Source of the DNA: Sepiola atlantica
Taxonomy: Eukaryota; Mollusca; Cephalopoda; Sepiida; Sepiolidae
Direction of reading: 5' to 3'
Length of the DNA stretch: 64,000 nt
Assembly: GCA_963556195.1 (NCBI GenBank)
Contig: OY744522.1
Location: 32,896,824 to 32,960,823, forward strand
Below the pieces are notes generated by a model. The model did no database searches. It was not told the origin of the DNA and saw nothing but the letters and a program-made list of their open reading frames with translations. The position numbers and the translations under genes were made by a program. The number at the start of each line of letters is the position of its first letter. Positions within the stretch are counted from its first letter, which is position 1. This document shows positions 23,176-33,757 of this stretch, piece by piece.

Positions 23176-24079
23176 ATGAGTCAAAAAGAAGTAGATTGGA
23201 AACTGTGCATTATGCCATAAATGGACAGATGACCCCCTAGTCAACCCCCTTAACATGGCACAAAAAGAAGGACCATCAGGTTATGAATCGCTGGCTCAAA
23301 ACCTGGAAGCCTTGAAAAAACTTGACAGTGTGCCAGAGTTTATAAATATTGAAATTCTTGATGGAAGTGGGATTGAAAAAACAGTTAAAGAAAACAGTTC
23401 AGTATGGCACAGAACATGCCGCCTATCATGCAACAACACCAAGGTCAAACGAGCAGAGAAGAGGAAACAAACAGATCCCCAGAAACTCAAAGCCCAGTAA
23501 AAACAAGACTTTCTCTTGGGGTTGCAACAAGTATACGGCCAGACAACAAAATGTTTGCTTCTTCTGTGAGAAATCTCAGGGCACACAAAAGCTGCACAAG
23601 GCATCCAGTGATAATATTTAGTCTACTGTAATACAGGCTGCAACTGAGCTGCAAAACACTAAGCTGCAGGTGATATGTTTGCCATTTATGCCATGTATCA
23701 CTTAATTTGCCTCACTGAACTGCGAAATCGACATAGACTGCAGAAGGAGAGAATCACAAAAGAAGAGCAAAATAAATCACCATAATTTTGGCGAGTTAGT
23801 GGCATATATAGAGGACACTCATGAAAGCGATACTACAGTTATAGTGTTCAAATTGTCGGAAATATCCAAACTGCATGCAAACAGATTGGCAGAACTTGGT
23901 TAATGTAGTGAATCAAGGGTAAATGCAACCCATCTTAAAGAGAGACTTTTGATGAAAATACCCGGATTGAGACAGGGATGTCGTGTTGTCCTTTGATGAG
24001 GATATTGCAGATGCCCTCAAAAAGGCCTCACATGAATATAGGGATTCTGATGCACTTCACCAGGTGAGAGTATTGATTT

Positions 24080-24419
24080 ACTCCTCTCCAGGAGTTAGGC
24101 ACAAGGCCAGTTTTTATCTTACTCCCACATGTAAGATGTGACCCAAGGTCGGGTCGGGAAAGTGGGGTTTAAAAATTGCCTGGACACCCCCATCGGCATT
24201 CCTCGGTAGGGGCGCCTCAGGCAGTAAGCAATAAACTTACTTCTCCCCAAAGAGGGGAAGCAAAGCCTGGGAAGGTGGACCTCCCAGAACTGCACAGGAC
24301 AGACCCATTGACCGGCGTAAATCAAGACCCGAAGGCTAAGACAACACCAGTATGGGGTGCAGTATCCATCGCAACAGATACTACACTTTGATCTTAGCCA
24401 AAAGGCCAACTAATATCAT
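24080..24419 (-). mobile_element. U2 snRNA-headed SINE, copy 1
   Basis: The minus strand begins near 24419. By 24407-24373 it carries GGCCTTTTGGCTAAGATCAA followed by GTGTAGTATCTGTT, the 5' part of U2 snRNA including the GUAGUA branch-point recognition element. The rest (~300 bp, containing GAGGTCCACC-like, CCTGAGGCGCCCC and CCGGGGAATGCCGAC-like blocks) is unrelated to U2. The same unit recurs immediately to the right. There is no Sm site and no U2 3' domain, so it is not a U2 gene. Confidence 0.8.
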
Positions 24420-24423
24420 TTTT

Positions 24424-24769
24424 ATTTACCTCCCCAGGAGGTTAGGCACAAGGCCAGTTTTATCTTACTCCCACAAGGTAAGATGCGATTCAAGCTCGGG
24501 TCGGGAAAGTGGGATTTGAAAAGCCAGCGCCCGAGAAGGTGAGCACTCTGGCTATTAAAAATTGCCTGGGCAGCCCCGTCGGCATTCCCCGGTAGGGGCG
24601 CCTCAGGCAGTAAGCAATAAACTTACTCCTCCCCAAAGAGGGGAGGCAAAGCCTTGGAGGGTGAACCTCCTAGAACTGCACAGGCCAAGACGGTACCGGT
24701 CTACAGGGTGAGCATCCATCGAAACAGATACTACACTTTGATCTTAGCCAAAAGGCCAACTAATATCAT
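24424..24769 (-). mobile_element. U2 snRNA-headed SINE, copy 2
   Basis: This is the same ~345 bp unit and orientation, with the U2-like head at 24757-24723 and start near 24769. It retains a segment (about 24525-24560, AAGCCAGCGCCCGAGAAGG) lacking in copy 1, so copy 1 carries an internal deletion. The two copies lie tail-to-head inside the Academ-like coding region. The tails end in TAAATAAAAA-type sequence. Confidence 0.8.
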
Positions 24770-25185
24770 AAGGAAGGAGATTTTCGACAAACACTACAGC
24801 TTTGATGGCTCATTTCAAGAGGGGGTGAGTCAGAAGCAGTTCCAGCATCACTGAAGGCTTTGATAAGCATGATTATTTCTGGTCTTAACATCAAAGAACA
24901 GAGCCACAGTAACACAGCAAGGGAGAGAATTGCCTTAAGACTTTCTGAAATGGTTATATTATTTACTTGTGTGAAAACTACAACAGCTTCTTCTGATAAC
25001 ACTGTAAAGCATAACACAGACAGGGAGTCTCCCTTACAAATATACATTGGCCTTCTGATCCATGCTCAAACTAGAAAACGAAAATTGATAGACAGGTTGT
25101 ACAACATTGGTCTATGTATTTCATATGACAGACTCATGGCCATATCAACAGCCATGGCAAACAAGGTCACTGCATACTATGTATT

Positions 25186-25500
25186 ACGTTTGAAATAACA
25201 TGTTTTGTTGTTCTGTTACAATTAAGTTTGAAATAACATTTTCGTTGTAATGTTATTATTAAGTTTTACATAACATGTTCGTTGATTTGTCCAATATAAG
25301 TTTGAGATAGCAGTTTCGTTTTCTCTGTCACGGTAAAAATTTGAAGAGGGATTTTCGTTAGTATGCCACGCCTTAGTTTGAAATTGAATTCACGGCAGTC
25401 TATCAAGCTTAAGTTTGGCATTGTATATTCGTTGGTCTGTAACGTATACGTTTTAAATCGCATGTGTGCTTGTCTATCACACTTGAGATTGAATAGATAT
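25186..25500. repeat. Degenerate ~60 bp tandem repeat
   Basis: Five to six copies of a 'AAGTTTGAAATAACATGTTCG' like block (each followed by TTGTTCTGTYAC-type sequence) run from the end of the Academ-like frame to about 25500. Copies are strongly diverged. Confidence 0.65.
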
Positions 25501-25889
25501 GCGTTCTTGTTTCTTTATATGTGCCCGTTTTTTTAGGTAAGCATTCAAATACCCGTTTGCACCAAATTCGATCAAAATGCCACAAAATTTAGGAATTCAG
25601 GACGACTGGAGCAGTAATCATATTTCCGTTTACATAGACAAAAAATGCGTAAATCGATTGTCCAGTCCGCTGAGGAGAAAGCCTGTCTACTGGCAACAAA
25701 TAAATAGGAGATCAGAGCTGGCCCTTGGCCAGTCTGGACTTCTCGGCATGAGTGGGTGGTGGTTACTTTATAAAAGTAATTCGTTTGAATCTATTTTATA
25801 ACGAGAATTGCAGCCAGTGTATGCGTCAAAATGATAACCCCTGAGAATGATTGTAAATGTGTAGAGATAATGAATTAAATACATTCTGA

Positions 25890-25890
<1 letters not shown>

Positions 25891-25935
<45 letters not shown>

Positions 25936-25936
25936 T

Positions 25937-26005
<69 letters not shown>
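25891..26005. repeat. (TATC)n(TC)n(TA)n compound microsatellite
   Basis: About eleven TATC units, a short TC run and about 28 TA units. Confidence 0.95.
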
Positions 26006-26011
<6 letters not shown>

Positions 26012-26755
26012 GTTATATTTTTCATTTTTCAATCCCTATTTTTAATTTTTATTAACCATTGTTTTTTTATCGGATCTTACTGCGTATGTCTACTCCATCA
26101 TTTTCTCTATATACGACAGACCAGGAAGTTATGGTTTGCAACATTCCTACTATCAGTTCCTAAGAACCCTTAATTGCACATTATAATATTCAACAGCAAG
26201 TGAGTCTTCTGAACTTTTTCTATGCTTTTGCTTTTTCTATGGTTTTGTTATTTATTTACATACACCCTGAATACACTCGTTATGGTCATCTATTGCATCG
26301 ATAGCAAGCAAACTTCCTGCCTGGGTAACTTTTTCTTTTTTTTGGATTACCATTCCCCACCTGGATTGTTTTTTAATCAACTTCTCTGACATTTTTCTTG
26401 AAATTGTTTTAAACTTTCTGACTTGGATAAACTGTATAAGTTTAACAAAACAGTGTGTCTTTGGCCAATATATTTTATTTTTTATATATTTTTTTATATT
26501 TTCAAAGCTTAATTTTTATTACACGCAGTAAGGTCATTGCGGTAATGGTCCTCTGAGGAGAAGATTTTCTTTGAAAACTCATGAGTTAATGGCACAGTAT
26601 CACTCCTTGTTTATGAACTTTAATAAAATCTGATTAATTTCTTATTTTATTATGTCATTCAATTCATTAATATTATTGCTCTATACATTATATTGAGCTT
26701 TGTTTTATCTTGATAGTCTACTTGTTAAAGATATTATTTATATCTTTCAAATATC
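26006..26755. other. Unassigned stretch with one HHR-like relic
   Basis: A/T-rich DNA. At 26553-26590 the plus strand has CTGAGGA, an AAGA/TCTT stem, GAAA and a perfect AACTC/GAGTT stem III followed by A. Stem I is not convincingly paired. It resembles a decayed relative of family D. Nothing else is recognised. Confidence 0.4.
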
Positions 26756-26759
26756 ATCT

Positions 26760-26788
26760 TTCTCTCTCTCTCTCTCTCTCTATCTCCC

Positions 26789-26853
<65 letters not shown>
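26760..26853. repeat. (TC)n(TA)n microsatellite
   Basis: The TC run, then TA units to 26853, directly abut the pLTR of Penelope-like copy 1. Confidence 0.93.
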
Positions 26854-26855
<2 letters not shown>

Positions 26856-26974
26856 TACATGTATTGTATTAGTTTCTGTAAATGTAAATCCGTAGAAACT
26901 CAAGTGTTTATAAAAAGTGCTCAATAACAAGTAGAGCTGTTTATAAGTATAAAGTTTTATTTATACAAACATTA

Positions 26975-27040
26975 TTGGTTACATATGTGCGTACATGTTT
27001 CGGTTGCACTTTTCCCAGAAAGTCAACCTCATCAGACCAA
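26975..27040 (-). ncRNA. Hammerhead ribozyme, family A copy 1 (type I)
   Basis: On the minus strand, stem I is UUGGU / ACCAA. The core is CUGAUGA, stem II is GGUUG / CAACC extended by ACUUUC / GAAAAGU, the second core is GAAA, stem III is ACAU / AUGU, and the cleavage position is GUA between 26980 and 26979. All invariant core bases are present. Compared with copies 2 and 3, which have UCGGU / ACCGA, stem I carries a compensatory C-G to U-A change. HHRs in PLE pLTRs are established. Function here is inferred. Confidence 0.88.
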
Positions 27041-27379
27041 GAATTTTCGAGAAATGGATGGATTAGAAGAATTTTCTCTCCTAAATAAATCTTTTTGGGG
27101 TTTAGTTATTTTCTATTTCTTATGAATTAGTATCGGATTACCTATTCCACTTGCTGACCTTTTTTGCTCGTGGTTGTCCTTTTTATTACTTTTTATGGCG
27201 TCTCCATCACCTTTTCCTATCCTTATTTTATTGCCCACTACTTTCTGGGTTTCTTTAAACTCTTTAACCTACCAAGTTTTACAAACTCACTTCAGTATAA
27301 ATATCTTACCTATATATCAAGATTCACACATATAAAAAAAAACTCTAATAGATACGCAAATACAAATAAATAAACAGAC

Positions 27380-28610
27380 ATCGATATACATGCACATCTA
27401 AACATGGACACACACACAGATCCACTATAAATCAAGCATATATTCAAAATACATACGTGCTTATAAATATATTCTAGATGTATATTCAATACAAAAATCC
27501 ATACGTCTACACAAACACACATATATACAGCTATATGTACCCACACACGCATATCTATACACACACGCACATGTATATACACATATATACACATACATAT
27601 ATATATATACACACGCACACACACACATGATGTACATGCACATATATACATACATACACACAGATATATATATACATACTCACATACATATACATACTTA
27701 AATCATACATGAGCATATTCGTAACATAGATATACACGCATACACACACACATATACTTTTAGTATAAATAGTTCCTAAAAATACGTACATATATGCACA
27801 TATATATACATACACACACTGACACATATACATATACACATACACATATACATATATATATACACATATACATATATACCCATGCATACATATACCCCAA
27901 TACACACACATATACATAGTCGCCGACAGTTCACACCTATACATATATACGAATACAAATACATACATACACACCTATACTTATACAAAGTGCACACAAA
28001 TTAATATATACAAGCACATACCTAGAATATATATAAACTAGACTATGCGAATATAAAACCTACCGACAAGTGTATACGTGTATATTCATAGTCAGATATA
28101 CACACCACACATACACAACGTACACATACACAAACATACACACGCACAAGTCCACATACATGCATATATATACATATATACATACACACACATACATATA
28201 TATACATATATATATATATATACATACACACACAAATACATACACATATATAAAGTACATACCTTGGCATATAAATATGTGCATTCATCAACGTATACGT
28301 ACATAAGAAATGAATATCAAAATCGAAATAAAAATAAAATTACATTAAAATACACTTTTTGCTGTAATATAAAATATCAGTCGAAGAATCTATACCCATA
28401 CATACATATATATTTTTTCAGTCCAATTATACACACCCACGTATGCACACATACACACACACTTATGCTCACCAATATATATACATACATACCAAAACCA
28501 TACGATTCCAAATGTCACTATATATACGGACACAGACCATGTACACACATATGGGTATGTGCATACAAATACCCACATGTATGCAATCAAAATAGATAAA
28601 AATGTATACA
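27380..28610 (-). repeat. Alternating purine-pyrimidine tail of PLE copy 1
   Basis: This is TACACA/TATACA-rich DNA (TGTGTA/TATATG on the element strand). Unique landmarks inside it (AACTGT...CGACTATG, a TTTTTAGGAACTATTTATAC block, a GTTACGAATATGCTCATG block) recur in order in PLE copy 2, so it belongs to the element and is not an independent microsatellite. The long open frames in it are composition artefacts. Confidence 0.8.
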
Positions 28611-28969
28611 AACATCCATATTTTAGCAATCGAACCCATTCAATATTGCTTCAATCTATCTCAGTTACATTTACTTGCATTTAGACCTTCTATTGTTTTA
28701 ATATAAAGATACATCGTATGTAATTACAGTTAATTCTACACATGCATTCGCACACACATACATACAGACATATACACATGTACATATACACACATGTATG
28801 CATACACACACACACATACACACACATGCGATTACTATGTGTGTGCGCTGAGAACATTATTATAGGTTGATGTGTAGCATTTGTTGGATATTCTAGATTG
28901 TATAAGTTCAAATTTATAAAGACATCATCAGAATTATAAAATACAAATAAAAACAGAATAAGAAATAAA

Positions 28970-29016
28970 CAAAACCAAAATTAATAAGAAAACAGAATAA
29001 GAAAAAAATAAAATAA

Positions 29017-29085
<69 letters not shown>

Positions 29086-29160
29086 TTAAAAAATAAGAAA
29101 ATAAATAAATAAATAAATAGATAAAAATTCAAATAAAAATAAAAATAAAAATAAAAGTAG
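28970..29160. repeat. (TAA)n and A-rich spacer in PLE copy 1
   Basis: About 20 ATA/TAA units and AAATA runs lie between the GIY-YIG end and the CA/TA tail. The counterpart in copy 2 is the TTTTA-rich block at 44.54-45.06 kb. Confidence 0.85.
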
Positions 29161-29223
29161 ATTTAAAAATTGAATATGTGTTCCGCTAACACTGAAGTAA
29201 CAGTCAGTAGAGTTTTTTATGAT

Positions 29224-30237
29224 CTAAAATCTGCTTAGTGTGTGCTTCTTTAAATGTTTGCAGTTTAAACTCGTATCGTTTTTAACGTTGAGTAATTTTT
29301 CCCTATCTTTAAATTTAACAATTTCAATTTTCTCACCCAGGCATAAGAAACAGGGTGAGGTGAGTGATCTACATGTTTTTGCTTTCCTTATTATACTCCA
29401 TCTAATTTTTGGGTTCTTTTTCTCATCTATCAATTTCCAGAAGTATCGGGACAGCGAAGTGTTACTGTATTTTTTATTTCTAAAGGATCATTTATGCGTG
29501 TAATACCTATCTTTAAAACTTCTTGACGTGCTTCCTATATAGGACTTACTGTCGCCCGGATTTTCAGTAGTGTATATTTCCGCACGGTATATTACTGATG
29601 CGGTGACGCAATTTTTTTGCAAGGGACATTCATCCTGTCTCTGGCAGTTACAATTGTTAGTGGTAGGATTCCCTTCAATATCGCTATTCGTATTCGTATC
29701 ATTCCTTTTAAGTATTTTATTGTTATGTTTTTTAATTATTCTTTCTATGTTATCTGTGCAACTATAGCTTAGTTTTAATGTATTCTTATTAAATACCTTA
29801 TGGAGTGCATTACCAGGTGGGAAGTGTTTGTCTATAAGTTGTAGAAATTTGTTACCAATTTTTGTTTTTAACATCATATTGAATGGGGGTGTAAACCAGA
29901 TTATTTTCCTACCTCTGTTTTTAGATTTGCTAGCATTTGTAGTTGTATTCTTATATTTAATATCAGCATTTACGTACCCGCTATTCTTTAAGGCAGTATT
30001 GTAAATATTTGTATAGTTGTTAAACGTTGTCTCGTCTGATGAGTTATTGCTAATTCTACTTTCTTTTGATATGGGTATGTGTTTAATTATTGAAGGAGGG
30101 TGGTTTGATTGTGGATGTATGTATATTGGGTTTGAGTTTTCTTTCATAAAGGGTTTATATTTGTTTTCAGTTAAGTTAAACGTAACATCGAGGAAGTTAA
30201 CTTGTTTGACATTTCCGGTGATTTCAACCTTAAGTAG
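29224..30237 (-). pseudogene. Penelope-like RT C-terminus plus GIY-YIG endonuclease
   Basis: From 30237 the minus strand reads PLLKVEITGNVKQVNFLDVTF, then SNHPPSIIKHIPISKESRIS and NNSSDETTF, the post-palm RT thumb of PLEs. It continues with RKIIWFTPPFN, IGNKFLQLIDKHFP, LHKVFNKNTLKLSYSC, CNCQRQDECPLQ and the GIY-YIG core KSYIGSTSRSFKDRYYTHK. One in-frame stop (TGA at about 29488-29490, where copy 2 has Leu) is followed by FRNKKYSNTSLSRYFWKL, IRWSIIRKAK, a C-x2-C-L-GEKIEIV block and LNCKHLKKHTLSRF. Otherwise open for 337 codons. The RT palm with its catalytic Asp residues is missing: the frame begins exactly at the junction with the inverted pLTR. Confidence 0.9.
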
Positions 30238-30375
30238 TGGGCAATAAAATAAGGATAGGAAAAGGTGATGGAGACGCCATAAAAACTAATAAAAAGGACA
30301 ACCACGAGCATAAAAGGTCAGCAAGTGGAATAGGTAATCCGATACTAATTCATAAGAAATAAAAAAGTAAATTCC

Positions 30376-31020
30376 AAGGTGGCCGAATACAAATTTATTT
30401 TTATTACTTTTTATTTTTATTACTTTTATCTTGCGCTCCCTTTTTTCTGCCTAAATATCATTTTGATTTGAATCCCTTAACCCCTCCCCCCACCTGTTAG
30501 ATTACACTCTTTTTTCACTCGCTTTTCTTTTTCTTTTTTTTCTTTTTTTCTTTTCTTCTTTGATTCCTACCTTTTCTTCTGTCTCTATATTTTGTCTAGC
30601 GTTTTTTTCTCTTCCCTTTCTTCTTCTCTTCCCTTTCTTCTTCTCTTCCCTTACTTTATGTTATCCCATAATTCCCAAGTAATTTTTATACATTGCAACA
30701 GTTCGCTTTGACTCCATTGAGATTTTGTCATTGTTTTTGCTTTGGAATACGCTTAACTGAAAACAGGAAGAATATTGTTTTCCTTAACATGGCCAATCTT
30801 ATTTGATCCCTTCTCCGAGGACAACAGACCTGGATGGAATCGTCGTCATTGGATTTTTATACAGATTCCTCTGGGTTTACCAATATTTCTGAGCCCCACG
30901 CTTTTTTGGATTTCATTATTGGTGATTCTCACACCCGTTTGAACTTTTAATTTTTTTTAAAAACTCTTTCAAATTTAGAACTTTGACAGTCCTATCCTGT
31001 CAACTTATCAATCATAATTT
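30376..31020. other. Unassigned, pyrimidine-rich in part
   Basis: No gene. A TTCTCTTCCCTTTC minisatellite (three ~17-18 bp units) lies at about 30604-30652. 30940-31020 is the flank of the family D unit, which also occurs at 36.4 and 43.3 kb. Confidence 0.5.
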
Positions 31021-31068
31021 TTCCTCTGATGATAAGATTTTAATCTTTGAAAAGCCTGGTTTAAGGAA
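31021..31068 (+). ncRNA. Hammerhead ribozyme, family D copy 1
   Basis: Stem I is UUCCU / AGGAA and the core is CUGAUGA. Stem II is AAGAU / AUCUU, with a U-U opposition where G10.1-C11.1 is usual. The second core is GAAA, stem III is AAGC(C) / (G)GUUU with one wobble, and cleavage is predicted after A31063. The unit around it, including the ATAAGTTGRCA flank, recurs inverted at 36334-36382 and 43211-43258. Confidence 0.7.
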
Positions 31069-31267
31069 TGAAAGAGAAGAAAAATAAGTGTTTTTTATTA
31101 ACTAAACTGCTCCTTGTTTCGAACAACTGAAGATATCGATTTGATTCCATTTGCAGGTCTAATCAATTTTCATTGACTTACCATATTTTTGCTCTATCCA
31201 GTATATTGAGCTTTCCTTATTTCACAATAGGTCCAACTCTCTAAAAGTTTACCTTTTAGTTATAATC

Positions 31268-31270
<3 letters not shown>

Positions 31271-31324
<54 letters not shown>
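31271..31324. repeat. (TA)n microsatellite
   Basis: About 27 TA units. Confidence 0.95.
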
Positions 31325-31326
<2 letters not shown>

Positions 31327-31627
31327 AAATGTGGATACGGCAACATGCTTGTAGAAATAAGAACATAAGCGCGTCAACCAAGATATTTCGGTTGATTTGT
31401 TTGACCAAATGGATATAGTGAAACAAATCGTCCGAAATATATTTGTCCAACTTTAACGACCCACAAAAATAAGTTATACATGTGCAACGTTTCTGCTTCC
31501 TTCGCCAACAGCTAGCACTCGGAGCTGTACAAAACAGCAGAAAAGTTTTAAATATAGATATTTTCTACTAAGTGTTACTTTTTGTGTTTTAAATATAAAT
31601 ATATCTAGCACATATCATCATTCAAGT

Positions 31628-31777
31628 ATGGCATCGGACAAAAAAAGATGCGAATTCTCAAATTTTCAGAGGAGACCTATTATAGGTTCATATGAAAGTG
31701 GACGTACTCAGGGTGGACTCGCCGCAAATCTCAGGATTCCACTTTCCACTGCGATGGTTCAATTTATCAGCAAATAA
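31628..31777 (+). pseudogene. Tc1-like transposase N-terminal fragment
   Basis: A 49-codon frame reads MASDKKRCEFSNFQRRPIIG, then SYESGRTQGGLAANLRIPLS and TAMVQFIS. The 'IIxSYESGRTxxxLAxxLxIPxSTxxxxI' arrangement matches the first helix-turn-helix of Tc1/mariner-type transposases. A frame change then leads into VLARLVHQTPTTAVLI. The catalytic domain is absent and the fragment runs into a (TA)n tract. Confidence 0.5.
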
Positions 31778-31877
31778 AAAAAGTATTAGCTCGTTTGGTT
31801 CATCAAACCCCTACGACAGCAGTCTTAATTATTAATGATAATAAGGATGCATATATATTTCTTTCATGCCGTTGTGC

Positions 31878-31878
31878 G

Positions 31879-31943
<65 letters not shown>
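31878..31943. repeat. (TA)n microsatellite
   Basis: TA units with one CA. The run directly abuts the family B unit. Confidence 0.95.
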
Positions 31944-31947
<4 letters not shown>

Positions 31948-31948
31948 A

Positions 31949-32285
31949 TTATTTATTATTTGTCGCTCCTTGAAAGTAGAGCACTGTAATTGGTAGTATT
32001 AACACAGCATGACGTCACTTGCTTATAATGCATCATTCCTTCCCTTAATAGAAGTAAAATGCCTCGACGTCAAAGCCGCCGTTAAAGTGTTAAAATTATC
32101 ATAGTTTATTCGCTGTTTACAATTGGGCCAGCGATTAGCGACGTCGGACTGGAGTTGAAAAATACTTGAGGTCCGGGGTTTCGAATCGCATGACCGGTAG
32201 TGAATAGTTATATCTCTATGCTGATGAGTCCCGATTGAAAAAGGACGAAACGTATACGTACATAGATAATAAACAATAACAAATA
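31949..32285 (+). mobile_element. tRNA-headed retrozyme/SINE-like unit with intact HHR (family B copy 1)
   Basis: A ~335 bp unit lies between two TA tracts. 32120-32200 resembles a tRNA gene: box A-like TGGGCCAGCGATTAGC, a GTCGGACT arm and box B-like GGGTTTCGAATCGC. It is followed 15 bases later by a complete HHR (32215-32266). The whole unit matches the minus strand at 50.14-50.47 kb (shared GTATTAACACAGCATGACGT and GGGGTTTCGAATC blocks). Known comparators are the Schistosoma SINE-like elements and animal retrozymes that carry type I HHRs. No protein is encoded, so mobilisation would need a partner such as a PLE or LINE. Confidence 0.78.
32215..32266 (+). ncRNA. Hammerhead ribozyme, family B copy 1 (type I)
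   Basis: Stem I is UCUAUG / CAUAGA (6 bp). The core is CUGAUGA, stem II is GUCC / GGAC with canonical G10.1-C11.1, and the second core is GAAA. Stem III is ACG / CGU with loop UAUA, and the cleavage triplet is GUA (32258-32260). All conserved core positions are intact. The short stem III is typical of animal type I HHRs that work best as dimers. Confidence 0.88.
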
Positions 32286-32287
32286 TT

Positions 32288-32343
<56 letters not shown>

Positions 32344-32436
32344 TATATATATATATTAATAATTATGTATATATATATTATATATATATACATATATATT
32401 AATAATTTAGTATTAATAATTTAATATTTATTTATA

Positions 32437-32482
<46 letters not shown>
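32288..32482. repeat. (TA)n-rich tract with ATTAATAATT interruptions
   Basis: TA runs are broken by TTAATAATTTA segments. They abut the family B unit on the left and the inverted-repeat unit on the right. Confidence 0.92.
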
Positions 32483-32483
<1 letters not shown>

Positions 32484-32542
32484 TGAAAAAAGAAGAATGA
32501 GAGTAATCCGACGTAATGGGAAATGAAAAAGGAAAAAAGTAA

Positions 32543-33158
32543 GAGATATTTTTTTATATATTCATCAACGTTTCGTCTTCCTCAGGATGATAATTTTAAG
32601 AAAAATGTCATGCAAGTACATCGAAATATTGGGTTGACATGATGGGTTGATGAGAAAAAATTTCTTCAAAAATGTCACATCTAACCACAACCAATTCTCC
32701 CCTCCCCCCCTCACCCATCTCACCCTTTCGACTACTTCTTTCACACTCTTACCCACCCACCCGCCTACTTTCAAATCATCTTAATTTCTTCAAATCTTTT
32801 TCTAAAACTATGATACTACCTACATACCAAAGACACAGAGTTCTCCCCTTCCCTCTTCTTTCCCCAGCCTCTCAGAAGCTATGCTAAAACCTCAGCACCC
32901 TCTCCTCTCTCTTCCACCCTAAGAACAAATTCATTAGCACTCCTACCCCTCTCTTTTTTCACTCACAGCCATCCAAATTCATTTCACTCTCTGCCACTGA
33001 CTTCTCTCAGCCCGGACCTTGGTCCAGCGCTCTCAGTAGCCATGGCTACTACTTTTTCTCATCAACCCATCATGTCAACACAATATTTCGATGTACTTGC
33101 ATGACAAATAAAGACGAAACGTTGATGAATATATAAAAAAATATCTATTAGTTTTTTT
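32543..33158. mobile_element. Inverted-repeat unit with collapsed HHR-like end
   Basis: Arms 32543-32665 and ~33035-33158 are reverse complements (shared TATTCATCAACGTTTCGTCTT, TGTCATGCAAGTACATCGAA and ATGATGGGTTGATGAGAAA blocks, each given in part). On the minus strand, 32590-32562 has UCAUC, CUGAGGA, AGAC, GAAAC and GUU|GAUGA. Stem I pairs perfectly over 5 bp, but stem II is reduced to 4 unpaired bases. The right arm has lost the CTGAGGA part. The centre (32700-33030) is C/T-rich with no gene. TA tracts flank both sides. Confidence 0.65.
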
Positions 33159-33170
33159 CTTTTTCATTTC

Positions 33171-33172
<2 letters not shown>

Positions 33173-33228
<56 letters not shown>
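33173..33228. repeat. (TA)n microsatellite
   Basis: About 28 TA units. Confidence 0.95.
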
Positions 33229-33232
<4 letters not shown>

Positions 33233-33274
33233 CAGTTTTTTTATTATATTCCAATAACCATGGTTTGTTTTATT

Positions 33275-33275
33275 A

Positions 33276-33320
<45 letters not shown>
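33275..33320. repeat. (TA)n microsatellite
   Basis: About 23 TA units abutting the 3' side of Penelope-like copy 4. Confidence 0.95.
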
Positions 33321-33322
<2 letters not shown>

Positions 33323-33344
33323 TCTAAAATATTTTTAAATATTA

Positions 33345-33400
33345 AAGTTTTTATACCTATAGACGATATCGTTTCGGGGTTTCTACCCTCATCATCGCAG
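33345..33400 (-). ncRNA. HHR-like, family C copy 1 (C3 mutated)
   Basis: The minus strand reads AUGAUGA where CUGAUGA is needed, then GGG / CCC stem II, CGAAA and a perfect palindromic stem III ACGA / UCGU ending in GUC. Stem I pairs poorly. C3 to A should abolish catalysis. Confidence 0.55.
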
Positions 33401-33704
33401 GAATGGCGGTTGCAAGCGGTCGTATGGGATCGAACGCAGTTCGTAGATTCAGACTATAATCACGAGGCTAACGTTCATGCCCACGCGGCCACAAAAAATC
33501 GCCACAAACAGTACTTGAAATTAACGTACACACACTCGAGAGACGGGGCAAGCGTGTTGTTGTCGAAAGTGTTCGACATTCCAGCAGAACGTTTCAAAAC
33601 CACTGGTGAGAACAATCTCGTAACTCCAAAGAGTGCTCTACTATTAAGAGAGTTAAATCTTAAAGGGGCATTAACTGTAATATATTTTTAAATATTAAAG
33701 TGTT

Positions 33705-33757
33705 TTTTTTATACCTACAGACGATAGCGTTTCGGGTTTTCTATCCTCATAATTGTT
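33705..33757 (-). ncRNA. HHR-like, family C copy 2 (degenerate)
   Basis: The minus strand keeps GAGG...CCCGAAACG and stem III ACG / CGU ending in GUC, but the first core reads AUUAUGA. It is a decayed tandem partner of the module 358 bp away. Confidence 0.5.

Larger units (their letters stand above)
23176..25198 (+). pseudogene. Academ-like transposon protein, N-terminal half, disrupted
   Basis: Starting at MSQKEVDWKLCII (23176), a frame change leads into MAQKEGPSGYESLAQNLEAL and WHRTCRLSCNNTKVKRAEKRK, a likely Cys/His zinc-binding N-terminus. Further pieces in other frames read LSLGVATSIRPDNKM, AKLSAGDMFAID-like text, LVAYIEDTHESDTTVIVFKLSE, RLLMKIPGLRQGC and LSFDEDIADALKKASHEYRD. After two SINE copies the protein resumes with IIRKEIFDKHYSFDGSFQEG and, as an open frame at 24860-25198, MISMIISGLNIKEQSHSNTA...RLYNIGLCISYDRLMAIS. 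The family is a widespread animal transposon protein whose C-terminal half, with nuclease-like GCDTTS and CXC parts, is present here only at 60.6 kb. I assign it to Academ by domain logic, not by a database match. Confidence 0.75.
26855..30372 (-). mobile_element. Penelope-like element copy 1 with inverted pLTRs
   Basis: The element is read on the minus strand: an upstream pLTR fragment (30372-30234), the C-terminal RT region plus GIY-YIG (30237-29224), an A/T-rich spacer, ~1.2 kb of alternating CA/TA sequence and a downstream pLTR (27250-26855). The upstream pLTR fragment is the reverse complement of 27110-27245, so the two pLTRs are inverted. The downstream pLTR holds an intact HHR in sense orientation. 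The RT palm is missing, so this is a 5'-truncated copy. Copy 2 at 43.7-47.1 kb has the same layout in the opposite orientation. Confidence 0.85.

Noticed and set aside
24373..24757. Genuine U2 snRNA genes
   Set aside because: Only ~35 bases of the U2 5' domain are present. There is no Sm site, stem-loop III/IV or snRNA promoter element.
27310..28629. Cys/Tyr/Val-rich open frames resembling small secreted proteins
   Set aside because: They come from CA/TA (TG/TA) alternation within the PLE tail, and appear on both strands and in multiple frames.
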